Source of the DNA: an uncultured Actinomyces sp.
GTDB lineage: Bacteria > Actinomycetota > Actinomycetes > Actinomycetales > Actinomycetaceae
NCBI GenBank assembly: GCA_938014245.1
Contig: CALLSD010000046.1
Coordinates: 11,231-75,230, forward strand
Direction: 5' to 3'
DNA length: 64,000 nucleotides
The notes under the pieces are model-generated. The model searched no databases. It saw nothing but the letters and a program-made list of their open reading frames with translations, and was not told the DNA's origin. Of this stretch, positions 17,573 through 27,779 are shown piece by piece (the first letter of the stretch is position 1; each line of letters opens with the position of its first letter). The position numbers and the translations under genes are program-made.

Positions 17573-18406
17573 ATGGCAGTCGTCACCATGCGCCAGCTCC
17601 TGGAATCTGGCGTGCACTTCGGGCACCAGACCCGTCGTTGGAACCCGAAGATGAAGCGTTTCATCCTCACCGAACGTAACGGCATCTACATCATCGACCT
17701 CGAGCAGACCATTGCCGATATCGATATTGCCTTCGATTTCGTGAAGGAAACCGTTGCTCACGGTGGAACCATCCTCTTTGTTGGCACCAAGAAGCAGGCT
17801 CAGGAAGCTGTTGCCGAGCAGGCACAGCGCGTTGGCATGCCTTACGTGAACCACCGTTGGCTTGGCGGTATGCTCACCAACTTCTCCACCGTTTCCAAGC
17901 GCCTGCAGCGCCTGAAGGAACTCGAGCAGATTGACTTCGACGATGTGGCATCTTCTGGCCGCACCAAGAAGGAACTGCTCATGATGCGCCGCGAGAAGGA
18001 CAAGCTTGCTCGCACCCTCGGTGGTATTCGCGATATGGCCAAGGTTCCCTCCGCAGTGTGGATCGTTGACCCGAAGAAGGAACACCTTGCGGTTTCCGAA
18101 GCTCGCAAGCTCAACATCCCGATCGTGGCCATCCTTGACACCAACGCCGATCCGGACGAGGTCGACTACCGCATCCCCGGCAACGACGACGCCATCCGCG
18201 CCGTTGCGCTGCTGACCCGCGTGATCGCCGACGCAGTTGCCGAAGGCCTGCTTGCACGCAGCGCCGGCCGCAAGAACGCTTCCGAGGAAACCACTGCTGA
18301 GCCTTTGGCTGAGTGGGAGCGCGAGCTCCTCGAAGGTGAAGTTGCCGCCGATGAGGCAGCAGCACAGGCCGTCGCCACCGAGTCTGAAACCCCCGCACAG
18401 GACTGA
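17573..18406 (+). CDS. rpsB: 30S ribosomal protein S2
   Basis: 277 residues. ATG 17573 yields [19 protein letters not shown], the family N-terminus, and follows GGGGAAAGGA; the frame is open upstream to 17414 but that is leader. Motifs: [34 protein letters not shown], and [14 protein letters not shown]. The acidic Ala/Glu tail is usual for actinobacteria. S2 completes the small subunit and is followed at once by tsf, the standard pair. Confidence 0.97.
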   Translation: MAVVTMRQLLESGVHFGHQTRRWNPKMKRFILTERNGIYIIDLEQTIADIDIAFDFVKETVAHGGTILFVGTKKQAQEAVAEQAQRVGMPYVNHRWLGGMLTNFSTVSKRLQRLKELEQIDFDDVASSGRTKKELLMMRREKDKLARTLGGIRDMAKVPSAVWIVDPKKEHLAVSEARKLNIPIVAILDTNADPDEVDYRIPGNDDAIRAVALLTRVIADAVAEGLLARSAGRKNASEETTAEPLAEWERELLEGEVAADEAAAQAVATESETPAQD

Positions 18407-18430
18407 AGCTCAGAAAGAAGGAAATCAGTA

Positions 18431-19258
18431 ATGGCTAATTTCACCGCTGCTGATGTGAAGGCTCTGCGCGAGAAGACTGGCGCAGGCATGATGGACGTCA
18501 AGAAGGCGCTCCAGGAAGCCGACGGCGATGCTGAAAAGGCTCTCGAAATCATTCGTCTGAAGGGCCTGAAGTCGCTGTCCAAGCGCGAAGGCCGTCAGGC
18601 ATCCGCCGGCCTGCTCGCCGCATCCGTCCAGGACGGCGTGGGCGTCATGGTCGAGGTCAACTCCGAGACCGACTTCGTTGCCAAGAACCAGAAGTTCATT
18701 GACTTCGCACACTCTGTCCTCGAGGCCGCTGTTGCCTCCGGCGCATCCGATGTTGACTCGCTGCTTGCAGCTCCGATGGGCGACTCCACTGTCAAGGAAC
18801 AGCTTGACGCAATGGCCGCAGTTATCGGCGAAAAGCTCGAGATCCGTCGCGTGATTCGTGTTGAGGGCGAGAACGTTGATCTCTACCTGCACCAGACCAG
18901 CCCCGACCTGCCCCCGCAGGTTGGTGTCTTCGTCGTCACCGACGCAGCTGGAGCTGGCGTTGCACACGATGTCGCGATGCACGTCGCTGCCTACATGCCC
19001 GCTTACCTTGACCGTGACTCGGTTCCGGCCGATGTCTTGGAGAAGGAACGCGCAACCCTCGAGAAGATCACCCTCGAGGAAGGCAAGCCCGAGAAGATCG
19101 TCCCCAAGATCGTTCAGGGACGTCTTGAGGCATTCTTCAAGGACAACTGCCTCGTCGACCAGGCATTTGCTCGCGATCCTTCAAAGTCCGTCGGACAGGT
19201 TCTGCGCGACGCTGGTGCAAAGGTCACCCAGTTCGTGCGCGTCCACGTCGGCGCCTGA
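18431..19258 (+). CDS. tsf: Elongation factor Ts
   Basis: 275 residues. EF-Ts exchanges GDP for GTP on EF-Tu. The N-terminal UBA-like module reads TAADVKALREKTGAGMMDVK and is followed by EVNSETDFVAKN, then two core subdomains (VAMHVAAYMP; the C-terminal NCLVDQAFARDPSKSVGQVL). ATG lies about 8 bases after AGAAGGAAA. It is separated from rpsB by 24 bases and ends before a strong terminator. Confidence 0.97.
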   Translation: MANFTAADVKALREKTGAGMMDVKKALQEADGDAEKALEIIRLKGLKSLSKREGRQASAGLLAASVQDGVGVMVEVNSETDFVAKNQKFIDFAHSVLEAAVASGASDVDSLLAAPMGDSTVKEQLDAMAAVIGEKLEIRRVIRVEGENVDLYLHQTSPDLPPQVGVFVVTDAAGAGVAHDVAMHVAAYMPAYLDRDSVPADVLEKERATLEKITLEEGKPEKIVPKIVQGRLEAFFKDNCLVDQAFARDPSKSVGQVLRDAGAKVTQFVRVHVGA

Positions 19259-19266
19259 TTTTGTGT

Positions 19267-19292
19267 GATGGCCCCGCTTTTGCGGGGCCATC
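19267..19292 (+). terminator. Terminator between tsf and pyrH
   Basis: GATGGCCCCGC, a TTTT loop and GCGGGGCCATC form a perfect 11-bp stem eight bases after the tsf stop. No T-run follows, so some readthrough into pyrH is likely. Confidence 0.7.
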
Positions 19293-19337
19293 ACCCTATC
19301 TCTTAGGACTCAGCACTCATTCAAAGGAGAAGTACTC

Positions 19338-20057
19338 ATGCCAGCTGCTCGTCGCGTCCTCCTCAAACTCTCAGGTGAAGCTTTTGGCGGAGGTTCCGTC
19401 GGCCTCGATCCCACTGTTGTCCGCTCGATTGCAGAGCAGATCGCCCAAGCCGTTCACGCCGGGATCCAGGTTGCAGTCGTCGTTGGCGGTGGTAACTTCT
19501 TCCGCGGCGCCGAGTTGTCCAGGCAAGGCTTGGACCGCTCACGTGCCGACTACATGGGAATGCTCGGCACCGTCATGAATGCCCTGGCTCTTCAAGACTT
19601 CATCGAGCAATCCGGTGTTCCGGCCCGTGTCCAAAGCGCAATTGCAATGCAACAGGTGGCAGAACCTTACATCCCGCTGCGCGCTATTCGTCACCTCGAA
19701 AAGGGACGCGTTGTTCTCTTCGGTGCCGGTGCCGGATTGCCCTATTTCTCTACCGATACGGTCTCCGCGCAGCGCGCGTTGGAGACTCATTGCGATGAAC
19801 TTCTTGTTGCAAAGAACGGTGTTGACGGCGTCTACGATGACGATCCTCGAGTCAACCCGAATGCGCATAAGCTTGACTTTGTCACCTATCAAGATGCGCT
19901 GAGCCGTGGTCTGAAGGTCGTTGATGCTGCTGCCTTCGCGCTTGGCCAGGAAAACGGGCTGACAATGCGTGTCTTTGGCATGTCAGAACCTGGTAACGTT
20001 ACTGCCGCGCTCCGTGGCGAAAAAATCGGTACGCTTGTCCTCAGCGAATCACACTGA
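19338..20057 (+). CDS. pyrH: UMP kinase
   Basis: 239 residues. Phosphorylates UMP to UDP; amino-acid-kinase fold, hexameric, GTP-activated. Motifs: [14 protein letters not shown] at the N-terminus, [27 protein letters not shown], and [18 protein letters not shown] follows AAGGAGAAGTACTC. Thirteen bases separate it from frr; pyrH-frr-cdsA is a conserved block. Confidence 0.96.
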   Translation: MPAARRVLLKLSGEAFGGGSVGLDPTVVRSIAEQIAQAVHAGIQVAVVVGGGNFFRGAELSRQGLDRSRADYMGMLGTVMNALALQDFIEQSGVPARVQSAIAMQQVAEPYIPLRAIRHLEKGRVVLFGAGAGLPYFSTDTVSAQRALETHCDELLVAKNGVDGVYDDDPRVNPNAHKLDFVTYQDALSRGLKVVDAAAFALGQENGLTMRVFGMSEPGNVTAALRGEKIGTLVLSESH

Positions 20058-20070
20058 AAGGAAGATTTCC

Positions 20071-20628
20071 GTGATCGACGACATCCTGCTTGAAGCAGAA
20101 GAAAAAATGGATAAGACGGTCGAAGCAGCCCGTCATGAATTCGGTAATATCCGCACCGGACGTGCAAATGCTGGCATGTTCGAGCAGCTCCTTGTTGATT
20201 ACTATGGAGCCCCGACCCCGATGCAGCAGTTGGCTTCTTTCCAGATTCCTGAAGCTCGTACCGTTCTGATTTCGCCTTTTGATCGCACTGCGACCCAGGA
20301 GATCATCAAGACGCTGCGCGAGTCCGATTTGGGGGTCAACCCGACTGATGACGGAAATGTTGTTCGCGTTGTTTTGCCCGCTTTGACTGAAGAACGTCGT
20401 AAGGAATACGTCAAGCAGGCAAAGAACAAGGCAGAAGATGCTCGCGTTTCGGTTCGCTCCATCCGTCGTAAGGCAAAGGAAAGCCTCGATCGTCTGAAGA
20501 AGGACGGCGAAGCAGGAGAAGACGAAGTCGAGCGCGCAGAAAAGGCCCTCGAGGCTGCAACGAAGGCTCGCGTCGAATTGATCGACCACCTTCTTGCAAC
20601 TAAGGAAAGCGAACTTCTCACCATCTGA
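20071..20628 (+). CDS. frr: Ribosome recycling factor
   Basis: 185 residues from the GTG at 20071, which follows GAAAGGAAG and gives the family start MIDDILLEAEEKMDKTVE. RRF splits post-termination ribosomes with EF-G. Motifs: FGNIRTGRAN, DYYGAPTPMQQLASF, PFDRTATQEIIK, LTEERRKEYVKQAK. The three-helix bundle length is normal. The stop overlaps the cdsA ATG (TGATG at 20626-20630). Confidence 0.96.
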   Translation: MIDDILLEAEEKMDKTVEAARHEFGNIRTGRANAGMFEQLLVDYYGAPTPMQQLASFQIPEARTVLISPFDRTATQEIIKTLRESDLGVNPTDDGNVVRVVLPALTEERRKEYVKQAKNKAEDARVSVRSIRRKAKESLDRLKKDGEAGEDEVERAEKALEAATKARVELIDHLLATKESELLTI

Positions 20629-21524
20629 TGTCCACCACATCCCATCAACACGGTCCATCGGTGTTTTCGCGCGTCTTTTCACCTCAGCCGCGCGAAAACA
20701 CCCAGCCGCTAGCACCAACGGGGAAGGCCGGTCGTAATCTTCCGGCAGCGGTTTCTTCTGCTGTAGTCCTGATTGCCTTGCTCGTCGCCTCGCTACTTGT
20801 CGTCCAAGGGCTCTTTGTCGGCTTCGTGTGCTGCATCGCTCTGCTTGGATTGTGGGAGTTGGGAGGAGCCTTCGCTCGGGTTGGTACTCATATCGCCCTT
20901 GCTCCCTTGTACCTTGGCGCAATTGGCATGATGGTCTGCGCGTGGCTTCTTGGCCCCGAGGCCCTCACCATGGCCCTCTATCTCACTGTTTTTGCGGTTG
21001 TGGTGTGGCGCCTCATTGATGCCCCAACGCCTTCGAGGATTGCTGACATCACGGCCAGCGTGTTTAGCGCAATCTATGTGCCTTTCCTCGCGTGCTTCGT
21101 TGTTTTGATGCTGCGCGAGTTTCGCTCGCCTGCAGTTATTGGGGTCTACGTTGCGGTGACCTGCTTTAACGATATTGGCGGCTGGCTTGTCGGTATTCTT
21201 TTCGGAAAGCATCCGATGGCGCCGCGTCTGTCCCCAAAGAAGTCGTGGGAAGGATTCGTTGGATCGCTTGCGTTCTGCATTGGTACTGGCGTTGGTGGCT
21301 TCTATCTTCTGGGCGCAACGTGGTGGTGGGGTTTGATCGCCGGTGCGTGTGGCTGTGTCTGTGCGACGATCGGTGACCTCACGGAATCCTTGATCAAGCG
21401 TGAAGTCGGTTTGAAAGATATGTCTGCTTTGATCCCCGGGCACGGTGGCGTGCTTGATCGCGTGGACTCTCTTGTCATGACGGCCCCCGTTTTCTATGTG
21501 ATTTTTCTTCTCGCACTTCGCTAA
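20628..21524 (+). CDS. cdsA: Phosphatidate cytidylyltransferase
   Basis: 298 residues. Makes CDP-diacylglycerol from phosphatidate and CTP at the inner membrane. After a 45-residue polar N-terminus there are about eight hydrophobic segments. The conserved C-terminal signature is present as SPKKSWEGFVGSLA and PGHGGVLDRVDSLV, containing the metal-binding Asp pair. Translation is coupled to frr by one-base overlap. The product supplies all phospholipid head-group pathways. Confidence 0.94.
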   Translation: MSTTSHQHGPSVFSRVFSPQPRENTQPLAPTGKAGRNLPAAVSSAVVLIALLVASLLVVQGLFVGFVCCIALLGLWELGGAFARVGTHIALAPLYLGAIGMMVCAWLLGPEALTMALYLTVFAVVVWRLIDAPTPSRIADITASVFSAIYVPFLACFVVLMLREFRSPAVIGVYVAVTCFNDIGGWLVGILFGKHPMAPRLSPKKSWEGFVGSLAFCIGTGVGGFYLLGATWWWGLIAGACGCVCATIGDLTESLIKREVGLKDMSALIPGHGGVLDRVDSLVMTAPVFYVIFLLALR

Positions 21525-21593
21525 GCGATCTGCGATGGACGCAGATGCCGGTGGGAGCGATTAGGCTATGCACGTGGAAAGGAGGCCGTTGCG

Positions 21594-22835
21594 GTGAGCA
21601 TAGAACAGCACAAGCGACGTGAGGTACGTCCAACAGATCAATTGCCTGAAGGCGCGACGTCGCCTGATGCGAAGCCTCAGGTGACTTTTACTGCGCGTAG
21701 GCGCGGGAAAGCACCTCGTCATCTTGCTGATTTTGACCGAAGTGAACGCAAGGCTTTTGTTTCCGAGGCCGGGCTGCCTGCTTTCCGCGCCGACCAGCTT
21801 TCGCGTCACTACTTTGAACGCCACGTGAGCGATCCCGCGCTGATGACGGATATGCCGAAGAGTGCGCATGACGTCATTTCTGCGACACTTCTTCCTTCTC
21901 TTGTGCGTGAGGTCGCTGTTCTTGAGGCCGATCGCGGAGAGACTCTTAAGCACCTGTGGGAACTCTATGACGGGGCCCGCGTGGAGTCCGTTCTCATGCG
22001 TTACAGTGATCGGACGACTTTGTGCATTTCTTCCCAGGCTGGGTGTGGGATGGGTTGTCCTTTCTGTGCCACGGGTCAGATGGGGCTGACACGTAACTTG
22101 TCGACGGCCGAAATCATTGACCAAGTGCGTTGCGCACATCAAGCGTGTGAACAGGGGATGGTTGGTGGATCGCCCACGCACCTATCGAACATTGTGTTCA
22201 TGGGAATGGGGGAGCCTCTGGCAAACTACAAGGCGGTTGTGGGGGCTCTCCATCGAATCATTGATCCTTCGCCAAGCGGTTTCGGTATGTCAGCACGCAA
22301 TGTCACTGTCTCGACGGTCGGTCTGGTTCCTGCGATTGATCGCCTCGCGCAAGAAGGTCTGCCCGTGACTTTGGCCGTGTCTCTGCACACTCCAGATGAT
22401 GACCTCAGAGATGAACTCATCCCTATCAATTCCCGTTGGAAGGTCGGCGAGCTTCTTGACGCCGCGCGACGTTACTTCGTTGCGACTGGACGTCGTGTGT
22501 CTATTGAATACGCCTTGATTAAAGATATGAATGATCAGGTTTGGCGTGCGCAGCTCCTCGCTGACGAGCTCAACAAGCGCGGCAGGGGATGGGCACATGT
22601 CAACCCCATTCCGCTCAACCCAACTCCGGGATCTATTTGGACCGCGTCCACTCGTCGTGCGCAGGATGCATTCGTCCACACACTGCGAGACAATGGAATC
22701 TCGACAACGATTCGTGATACCCGCGGCTCTGATATCGACGGTGCCTGTGGGCAGCTTGCGACGGCTGTCAATAACCGCGAGCGTGCGCGTCAAAGTGCGC
22801 GTGAGAATAATGCACATGAAGAGGAGATGCGATGA
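21594..22835 (+). CDS. rlmN: Dual-specificity 23S rRNA (A2503)/tRNA methyltransferase RlmN
   Basis: 413 residues, GTG start at 21594 after GGAAAGGAGG. Radical-SAM enzyme that forms C2-methyladenosine. The cluster motif [20 protein letters not shown] sits at about 152-171 and the resting Cys is in [15 protein letters not shown] near the C-terminus; GMGEPLANY and [18 protein letters not shown] are also family signatures. The C-terminal 30 residues are a basic/Glu extension. It ends overlapping the DivIVA-repeat gene (ATGA at 22832). Confidence 0.95.
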   Translation: MSIEQHKRREVRPTDQLPEGATSPDAKPQVTFTARRRGKAPRHLADFDRSERKAFVSEAGLPAFRADQLSRHYFERHVSDPALMTDMPKSAHDVISATLLPSLVREVAVLEADRGETLKHLWELYDGARVESVLMRYSDRTTLCISSQAGCGMGCPFCATGQMGLTRNLSTAEIIDQVRCAHQACEQGMVGGSPTHLSNIVFMGMGEPLANYKAVVGALHRIIDPSPSGFGMSARNVTVSTVGLVPAIDRLAQEGLPVTLAVSLHTPDDDLRDELIPINSRWKVGELLDAARRYFVATGRRVSIEYALIKDMNDQVWRAQLLADELNKRGRGWAHVNPIPLNPTPGSIWTASTRRAQDAFVHTLRDNGISTTIRDTRGSDIDGACGQLATAVNNRERARQSARENNAHEEEMR

Positions 22836-23383
22836 GCGACGCTTTCCCGACGACGGGAATTTTCCGGCGTGGTTACGGTAAGGACGCCGTAGATGACTTC
22901 TTCGTCGATGCTCGTCATGCCTACGAGGGGGGCCTTCCTGCTGAGCAATTCAGTGCGGAGCAGGTCCGACAGGCTTCCTTTCCTCGGCAGCGCAACGGTT
23001 ATGACACACAGGCTGTCGATGCAGCGATGAGTCGCCTCGAAGCTGCTTTTGTTCAGCGTGATCGTGCTGACCACATTGCAGTTAATGGAGAGGCTGCTTG
23101 GTACGAAAGGGTCGCAGACCGTGCGACTACCTTGTACCCGCGATTGCTTCGCCCCTACGGGGATCGTTTTGCTCACCCAAAGTCCGGAATTGGCTACGAT
23201 GCTGAGCAAGTCGATGATCTTTTGGATCGGATCGCTGCCTTCTTCGATGATCGTGAGGAGCTTCTGGCTGACGATGTTCGCCATGCCTTGTTCAAGTCTG
23301 CGCGCGGCAAGAAAGCATATGCGATGGGGCCAGTTGATGCCTATCTAGGCCGTGCAGTCGAGATCCTTCTCTCCGTGAATTAA
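22832..23383 (+). CDS. DivIVA-domain repeat protein
   Basis: 183 residues, coupled to rlmN by ATGA. It is built from two similar units, about 11-75 and 113-178. Each contains a GY...VD element twice: GY14/VD20, GY56/VD62, GY121/VD127 and AY162/VD168, with matching linkers EQVRQASF and DDVRHALF. The GY...VD pattern resembles the N-terminal DivIVA motif that senses curved membranes, but no long coiled coil follows. It may bind membrane or division partners as a short adapter. The family is known in actinobacteria as DivIVA-domain proteins, without assigned function. It lies three bases before dxr. Confidence 0.75.
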   Translation: MSDAFPTTGIFRRGYGKDAVDDFFVDARHAYEGGLPAEQFSAEQVRQASFPRQRNGYDTQAVDAAMSRLEAAFVQRDRADHIAVNGEAAWYERVADRATTLYPRLLRPYGDRFAHPKSGIGYDAEQVDDLLDRIAAFFDDREELLADDVRHALFKSARGKKAYAMGPVDAYLGRAVEILLSVN

Positions 23384-23386
23384 ACG

Positions 23387-24583
23387 ATGACACAGCAAGT
23401 TGTCCTTCTAGGCTCAACGGGATCCATCGGCACCCAGGCCCTGCAGGTTATCGACCAATACGCAGAGCGTTTCGATGTTGTTGCGCTGAGCGCGGGTGGA
23501 CATTCCCTAGAACTCCTCGCTGAGCAGTGCGTACGCTATCGCCCACAAATCGTGGGTATCCACAGCGGTGACGTTGATGAACTCGCTCAACTCATTGACT
23601 CAAAAGGTGGCGCTGTCCCGGAAATTCTCCACGGCGCAGAGGCCTCGACGCAGATCGCTGGATATTTCCCTCGGGCCGTGGTTTTGAATGGGATTACCGG
23701 AGGCGTTGGCCTCGGACCTACACTTGCCGCTCTTGAAGCGGGCGCAACACTAGCTCTGGCAAATAAGGAATCCTTGGTTGTTGGCGGTTCCTTGGTACGC
23801 AGGCGTATGCGTCGACCTGGGCAGATCGTTCCCGTTGATTCAGAACATTCGGCGATTGCTCAGTGTCTGGAAATCGGTGTACATGAAAAAGGACTGACTG
23901 CTTCCCGCGTGACGGGAAAGAGCGAGGTCGCCCAGCTTGTTCTCACGGCCTCGGGTGGTCCTTTCAGAGGGAAGAAACGCCACGAACTCACGGATGTTAC
24001 TCCCCAGCAGGCTTTGGCGCACCCGACGTGGAGTATGGGGCCGGTTGTCACCATTAATTCCTCAACGCTGGTCAACAAGGGCCTCGAACTGATCGAGGCA
24101 CACCTTCTTTTTGATATTCCGGCAGACGATATTGTTCCGGTTGTTCACCCTCAGTCCATCGTTCACTCGATGGTGACGTGGAAAGATGGCGCAACGATCG
24201 CCCAGGCTTCTCCGCCCGATATGAAGCTCCCGATTGCTCTGGGACTCACCTGGCCTGAGCGACTTCCCGATATTGAAAAACCTGTTGATTTTCTCCGCGC
24301 ACAGGAGTGGACCTTCGAACCCGTTGATTTCGAGACTTTCCCGGCCCTCACTCTTGCTCGCGCAGCTGTTTCGGAATCGGAAACGCACCCGGCAGTCTAT
24401 AACGCGGCGAACGAAGTTTTCGTTCAAGCCTTCCTTGAAGACAGACTTCCCTACCTGTCAATTGTCGACCTCTTGGCGCAGGTTCTTGCCGAGCACTCCG
24501 GTATCGCACATCCGAGTGTGGAAGATATTCTCGGCGTTGAAGAGTGGGCGCGACATCGGGCCGAGCACCTGTGTGCTTACTGA
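23387..24583 (+). CDS. dxr: 1-deoxy-D-xylulose 5-phosphate reductoisomerase
   Basis: 398 residues; NADPH-dependent first committed step of the MEP isoprenoid pathway. Motifs: VVLLGSTGSIGTQALQV (NADPH loop), NKESLVVGG, PVDSEHSAIAQCLE, ASGGPFRG, HPTWSMGPVVTINSSTLVNKGLELIEAHLLF. Three bases separate it from the DivIVA-repeat gene and there is no good independent Shine-Dalgarno, so coupling is likely. ispG of the same pathway lies just beyond the site-2 protease gene, giving a dxr-RIP-ispG arrangement shared with many bacteria. Confidence 0.96.
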   Translation: MTQQVVLLGSTGSIGTQALQVIDQYAERFDVVALSAGGHSLELLAEQCVRYRPQIVGIHSGDVDELAQLIDSKGGAVPEILHGAEASTQIAGYFPRAVVLNGITGGVGLGPTLAALEAGATLALANKESLVVGGSLVRRRMRRPGQIVPVDSEHSAIAQCLEIGVHEKGLTASRVTGKSEVAQLVLTASGGPFRGKKRHELTDVTPQQALAHPTWSMGPVVTINSSTLVNKGLELIEAHLLFDIPADDIVPVVHPQSIVHSMVTWKDGATIAQASPPDMKLPIALGLTWPERLPDIEKPVDFLRAQEWTFEPVDFETFPALTLARAAVSESETHPAVYNAANEVFVQAFLEDRLPYLSIVDLLAQVLAEHSGIAHPSVEDILGVEEWARHRAEHLCAY

Positions 24584-24687
24584 TTGTGCCTACGGATACA
24601 CGCTAGATATGGCTAGGCTGGAACAGGCTAAATAGGTTTGGCAGTAGGAATACCGTTGCACGCATTGAATGAGGATGAAGGACGAAC

Positions 24688-25917
24688 GTGGGAATTATCG
24701 GTGTAGTCATTGTCATCGTGGGGTTGCTGATCTCGGTTGCCCTGCACGAATGCGGTCACATGCTTCCTGCCAAGAAATTCGGCGTCTATGTTCCTGAGTT
24801 CGCTGTTGGTTTTGGTCCCAGACTTCTTGCGTGGAAGAAAGGTGACACAACCTATTCCCTTCGAGCAATTCTTCTGGGCGGCTACGTCCGTATTGTCGGA
24901 ATGTTCGCTCCGGCGCGTGAGGGAATAAAGACAACGAATAGCAAGGGAAAGCCCACGCTCGCCCAAGAAGCCCGCGAAGCAAGCATGGAAGAAATTCCTC
25001 AGGGCTACGAATCTCGCGCATTTTATCTCCTTCATCCAGCCAAGAAGATCCTTGTCATGCTGGGTGGGCCGATGGTCAATCTCTTCCTATCCATCGTGCT
25101 CATGACGGTTGCTTTGGTCGGGATTGGAATTCCACGCGCCTCGCTGACCCTCGGCGATGTTCCCCAAGAACTGACCTCGCAAGGAACAAGCGTCCAAGCT
25201 CCCGCATACGCGGCTGGAATTCGCAGTGGGGACACGATCACCGCGATTAACGGCACAGGCGTTCAGTCGTGGGATGAGATGCGCCAAGCGATCGCACACT
25301 CGCAGGGCGAAATTGGCGTCGACTATCTACGCCAAGGCCAGAGCTATCATGTCCAGATCGACCCGCTGCGCACGGCTGATTCTGTGAGCATTGGTGTGAT
25401 TGCCGGAATTGAATACCATGCGGCAAGTCCAGCGACCGTAGCCTCGTCAGTGTGGCAAACCTTTACGGGCACCGTAAAAGTAGTTGTTCGTTTGCCACTT
25501 GCCCTGTGGGATGTTGGGCAATCGCTCATTAAGGGAACACCGCGTGATTCCGCCGGTGTGATGTCGGTTGTAGGAATTGGCAGAATTGCAGCAGATGCAA
25601 CCTCATCGGATGTCACTGCCTCCAGCGGGGGATGGATGCGCTCGCTTGCTCTGCTTCTCTCGATTTTGGCTTCGCTCAATATGGCGCTTTTTGTTTTCAA
25701 CCTTCTGCCTTTCCCCCCACTTGATGGTGGGCATATTGTCTCCGCGCTTTACGAGTGGATTCGGCGTGGAATTGCTCGCGTCAGAGGACAAGAAGTTCCC
25801 CCGCCCGCCGATACTGCCCGCCTGATGCCGCTCACGTATACGATGGGCGCGCTCCTGATCGCTATGACGGTCTTGCTGGTCGCAGCCGACATCATTGCGC
25901 CAATTTCTTTGCAATAG
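24688..25917 (+). CDS. Membrane site-2 protease (RseP/Rip1 family, M50)
   Basis: 409 residues, GTG start at 24688 five bases after GAAGGA. Intramembrane zinc metalloprotease: HECGH (His20, Glu21, His24) in the first helix and the second ligand motif [12 protein letters not shown] near residue 340. A PDZ domain spans about 165-235 ([18 protein letters not shown]). About four transmembrane helices. Actinobacterial Rip proteins cleave anti-sigma factors and membrane proteins; the target here is unknown. The 104-base gap after dxr holds a possible promoter. Confidence 0.92.
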   Translation: MGIIGVVIVIVGLLISVALHECGHMLPAKKFGVYVPEFAVGFGPRLLAWKKGDTTYSLRAILLGGYVRIVGMFAPAREGIKTTNSKGKPTLAQEAREASMEEIPQGYESRAFYLLHPAKKILVMLGGPMVNLFLSIVLMTVALVGIGIPRASLTLGDVPQELTSQGTSVQAPAYAAGIRSGDTITAINGTGVQSWDEMRQAIAHSQGEIGVDYLRQGQSYHVQIDPLRTADSVSIGVIAGIEYHAASPATVASSVWQTFTGTVKVVVRLPLALWDVGQSLIKGTPRDSAGVMSVVGIGRIAADATSSDVTASSGGWMRSLALLLSILASLNMALFVFNLLPFPPLDGGHIVSALYEWIRRGIARVRGQEVPPPADTARLMPLTYTMGALLIAMTVLLVAADIIAPISLQ

Positions 25918-25964
25918 GGCTCAGCCCGCGTGCCAGCCGGTTTCGAGTGGGAGATAATAACAAG

Positions 25965-27122
25965 GTGACTGAGATTAACTTAGGGATGCCGAGCGTCCAC
26001 GAAAGCCCGTTTCCGCGTCGTAAGACTCGTCGAATCATGGTGGGGGATGTACCCGTCGGTGGAGGGGCTCCCGTTTCTGTTCAGTCGATGACGACAACGA
26101 AAACGCACGATATCGGCGCAACACTGCAGCAGATTGCAGAGCTAACCGCAGCGGGCTGCGATATTGTCCGCGTTGCTTGCCCGACCGATAAGGATGCTGA
26201 GGCGCTTCCGATTATCGTTAAGCAATCCCGTATTCCCGTCATCGCCGACATTCACTTCAATCCGAAGTATGTTTTTGCGGCGATCGAGGCCGGTTGTGGT
26301 GCAGTTCGCGTGAACCCGGGAAACATTCGTAAGTTCGATGATCAGGTGAAGGAAATTTGCCGTGCAGCTTCCGATCATGGAACCTCACTGCGTATTGGTG
26401 TGAATGCTGGGTCTTTGGATCCGCGCCTTCTCAAGAAATATGGTCGAGCAACTCCCGAGGCCCTGGTTGAGTCTGCTGTTTGGGAAGCGTCGCTCTTCGA
26501 AGAAAATGACTTCCACGATTTCAAGATTTCCGTCAAGCACCACGATGTGCTCACGATGGTGCAGGCCTACCGTCTTCTTGCAGAAAAAGGTGATTGGCCG
26601 CTTCACTTGGGAGTCACCGAGGCTGGCCCCGCATTCCAGGGAACAATCAAGTCCTGCGCAGCTTTCGGCGTGCTTCTTGCTGATGGAATCGGCGATACGA
26701 TTCGCGTCTCGCTTTCGGCTCCTCCCGTCGAAGAAGTCAAGGTCGGCACGAAGCTTCTTGAATTTATGGGGCTGCGTGAGAAGACTCTTGAGATCGTCTC
26801 GTGCCCTTCGTGTGGGCGCGCCCAGGTTGACGTGTGGACGCTGGCAGAAAATGTCACGGAAGGCCTCAAGGACCTTACTGTTCCCCTTCGCGTTGCCGTC
26901 ATGGGCTGCGTGGTGAATGGCCCTGGCGAGGCTCGTGAAGCTGACCTGGGTGTGGCCTCGGGAAATGGCAAGGGGCAGATTTTTATCCGCGGAGAAGTTG
27001 TTGAGACCGTTCCCGAAGACGACATCGTTCCCACTTTGATCAAGCACGCTAATCTTTTGGCTGAAGAAATGGGCTTGGAAGAAGGGGAAGGCTCCGTCGA
27101 GGTCATGCCCATCATCCGCTAG
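25965..27122 (+). CDS. ispG: 4-hydroxy-3-methylbut-2-en-1-yl diphosphate synthase IspG
   Basis: 385 residues from GTG 25965, giving [14 protein letters not shown]; codons further upstream in this frame overlap the protease gene and are not used. MEP-pathway [4Fe-4S] reductase. The TIM-barrel half contains [32 protein letters not shown] and RVNPGNI; the cluster half contains SCPSCGRAQ (about 279) and [13 protein letters not shown] (about 312) with the conserved Cys and Glu ligands. It is downstream of dxr and the protease. Confidence 0.95.
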   Translation: MTEINLGMPSVHESPFPRRKTRRIMVGDVPVGGGAPVSVQSMTTTKTHDIGATLQQIAELTAAGCDIVRVACPTDKDAEALPIIVKQSRIPVIADIHFNPKYVFAAIEAGCGAVRVNPGNIRKFDDQVKEICRAASDHGTSLRIGVNAGSLDPRLLKKYGRATPEALVESAVWEASLFEENDFHDFKISVKHHDVLTMVQAYRLLAEKGDWPLHLGVTEAGPAFQGTIKSCAAFGVLLADGIGDTIRVSLSAPPVEEVKVGTKLLEFMGLREKTLEIVSCPSCGRAQVDVWTLAENVTEGLKDLTVPLRVAVMGCVVNGPGEAREADLGVASGNGKGQIFIRGEVVETVPEDDIVPTLIKHANLLAEEMGLEEGEGSVEVMPIIR

Positions 27123-27203
27123 GGGAGTTGCGCGAGTGCGCTTCACGTATCCTTCACTACAAAGAAAACAATTGCTACTACCGCTTCAATGAAGGGGAAT
27201 GTT

Positions 27204-27713
27204 ATGAAGATTCGTCACGTATTGGCTCTGGGCGTACTGGGGTGCGCGGGTGCGATTTGCGCAACGGGTTTCCCACGCCGTATCGGACTGACCCGTTCCG
27301 AGGCCGCAGTTTCTCTGCCCGGAGACCTTGAACTGCCCAACGCCGATGTTGTCGTCGACCGCTCGGTCGTCATCGATGCTCTTCCGACGCGCGTCTGGGA
27401 AGTTTTGGACGCCGCTTTTGAAGAGGACGAAGATGGCCGTGTGCTGATCCGCCAGGAAAACGACTGCTTGGTTATTCGCGTTCCTGCGCCTGGAAGCAAT
27501 GTTGAGTGGGAAGACCAGGTTGAGGACTACACCGGTACCTGTACTTTCGCTCTTCTTCCCGAGGCCAACGACCGTACTCGCCTTCACCTGCGTGAGCGTC
27601 ATCAGGCAACTGAGTCTGTTCCTGCGTGGCGACTGTGGGCTGGAGTGTGCGCTGAGTCGTATTCGACCATGTCGATGCTGCGTGATTTGAAGGAAGCAGC
27701 AGAGGCTTTGTGA
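27204..27713 (+). CDS. Predicted exported START/SRPBCC-like protein
   Basis: 169 residues from ATG 27204, preceded by AAGGGG at six bases; an ATG at 27189 lacks a site. The first 23 residues are hydrophobic and look like a signal peptide or anchor (VLALGVLGCAGAICA). The rest resembles a polyketide-cyclase/SRPBCC lipid-binding fold: a starting strand DVVVDRSVVIDALPTRVWEVL, beta-rich middle and a long terminal helix (YSTMSMLRDLKEAAEAL). Most SRPBCC proteins are cytosolic, so the leader is unusual. It lies alone between ispG and proS; a strong hairpin follows. Function unknown. Confidence 0.6.
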   Translation: MKIRHVLALGVLGCAGAICATGFPRRIGLTRSEAAVSLPGDLELPNADVVVDRSVVIDALPTRVWEVLDAAFEEDEDGRVLIRQENDCLVIRVPAPGSNVEWEDQVEDYTGTCTFALLPEANDRTRLHLRERHQATESVPAWRLWAGVCAESYSTMSMLRDLKEAAEAL

Positions 27714-27727
27714 GCTGAACAATATGC

Positions 27728-27764
27728 CACGGCGGGTGCAGGCTTCGTGCCTGTGCCCGCCGTG
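27728..27764 (+). terminator. Terminator before proS
   Basis: A 16-bp stem with two G-T pairs (CACGGCGGGTGCAGGC against its near complement) and a TTCGT loop, followed by CTTT. It ends the START-like gene transcript just 16 bases before proS. Confidence 0.7.
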
Positions 27765-27779
27765 CTTTAGGATTGAGGT

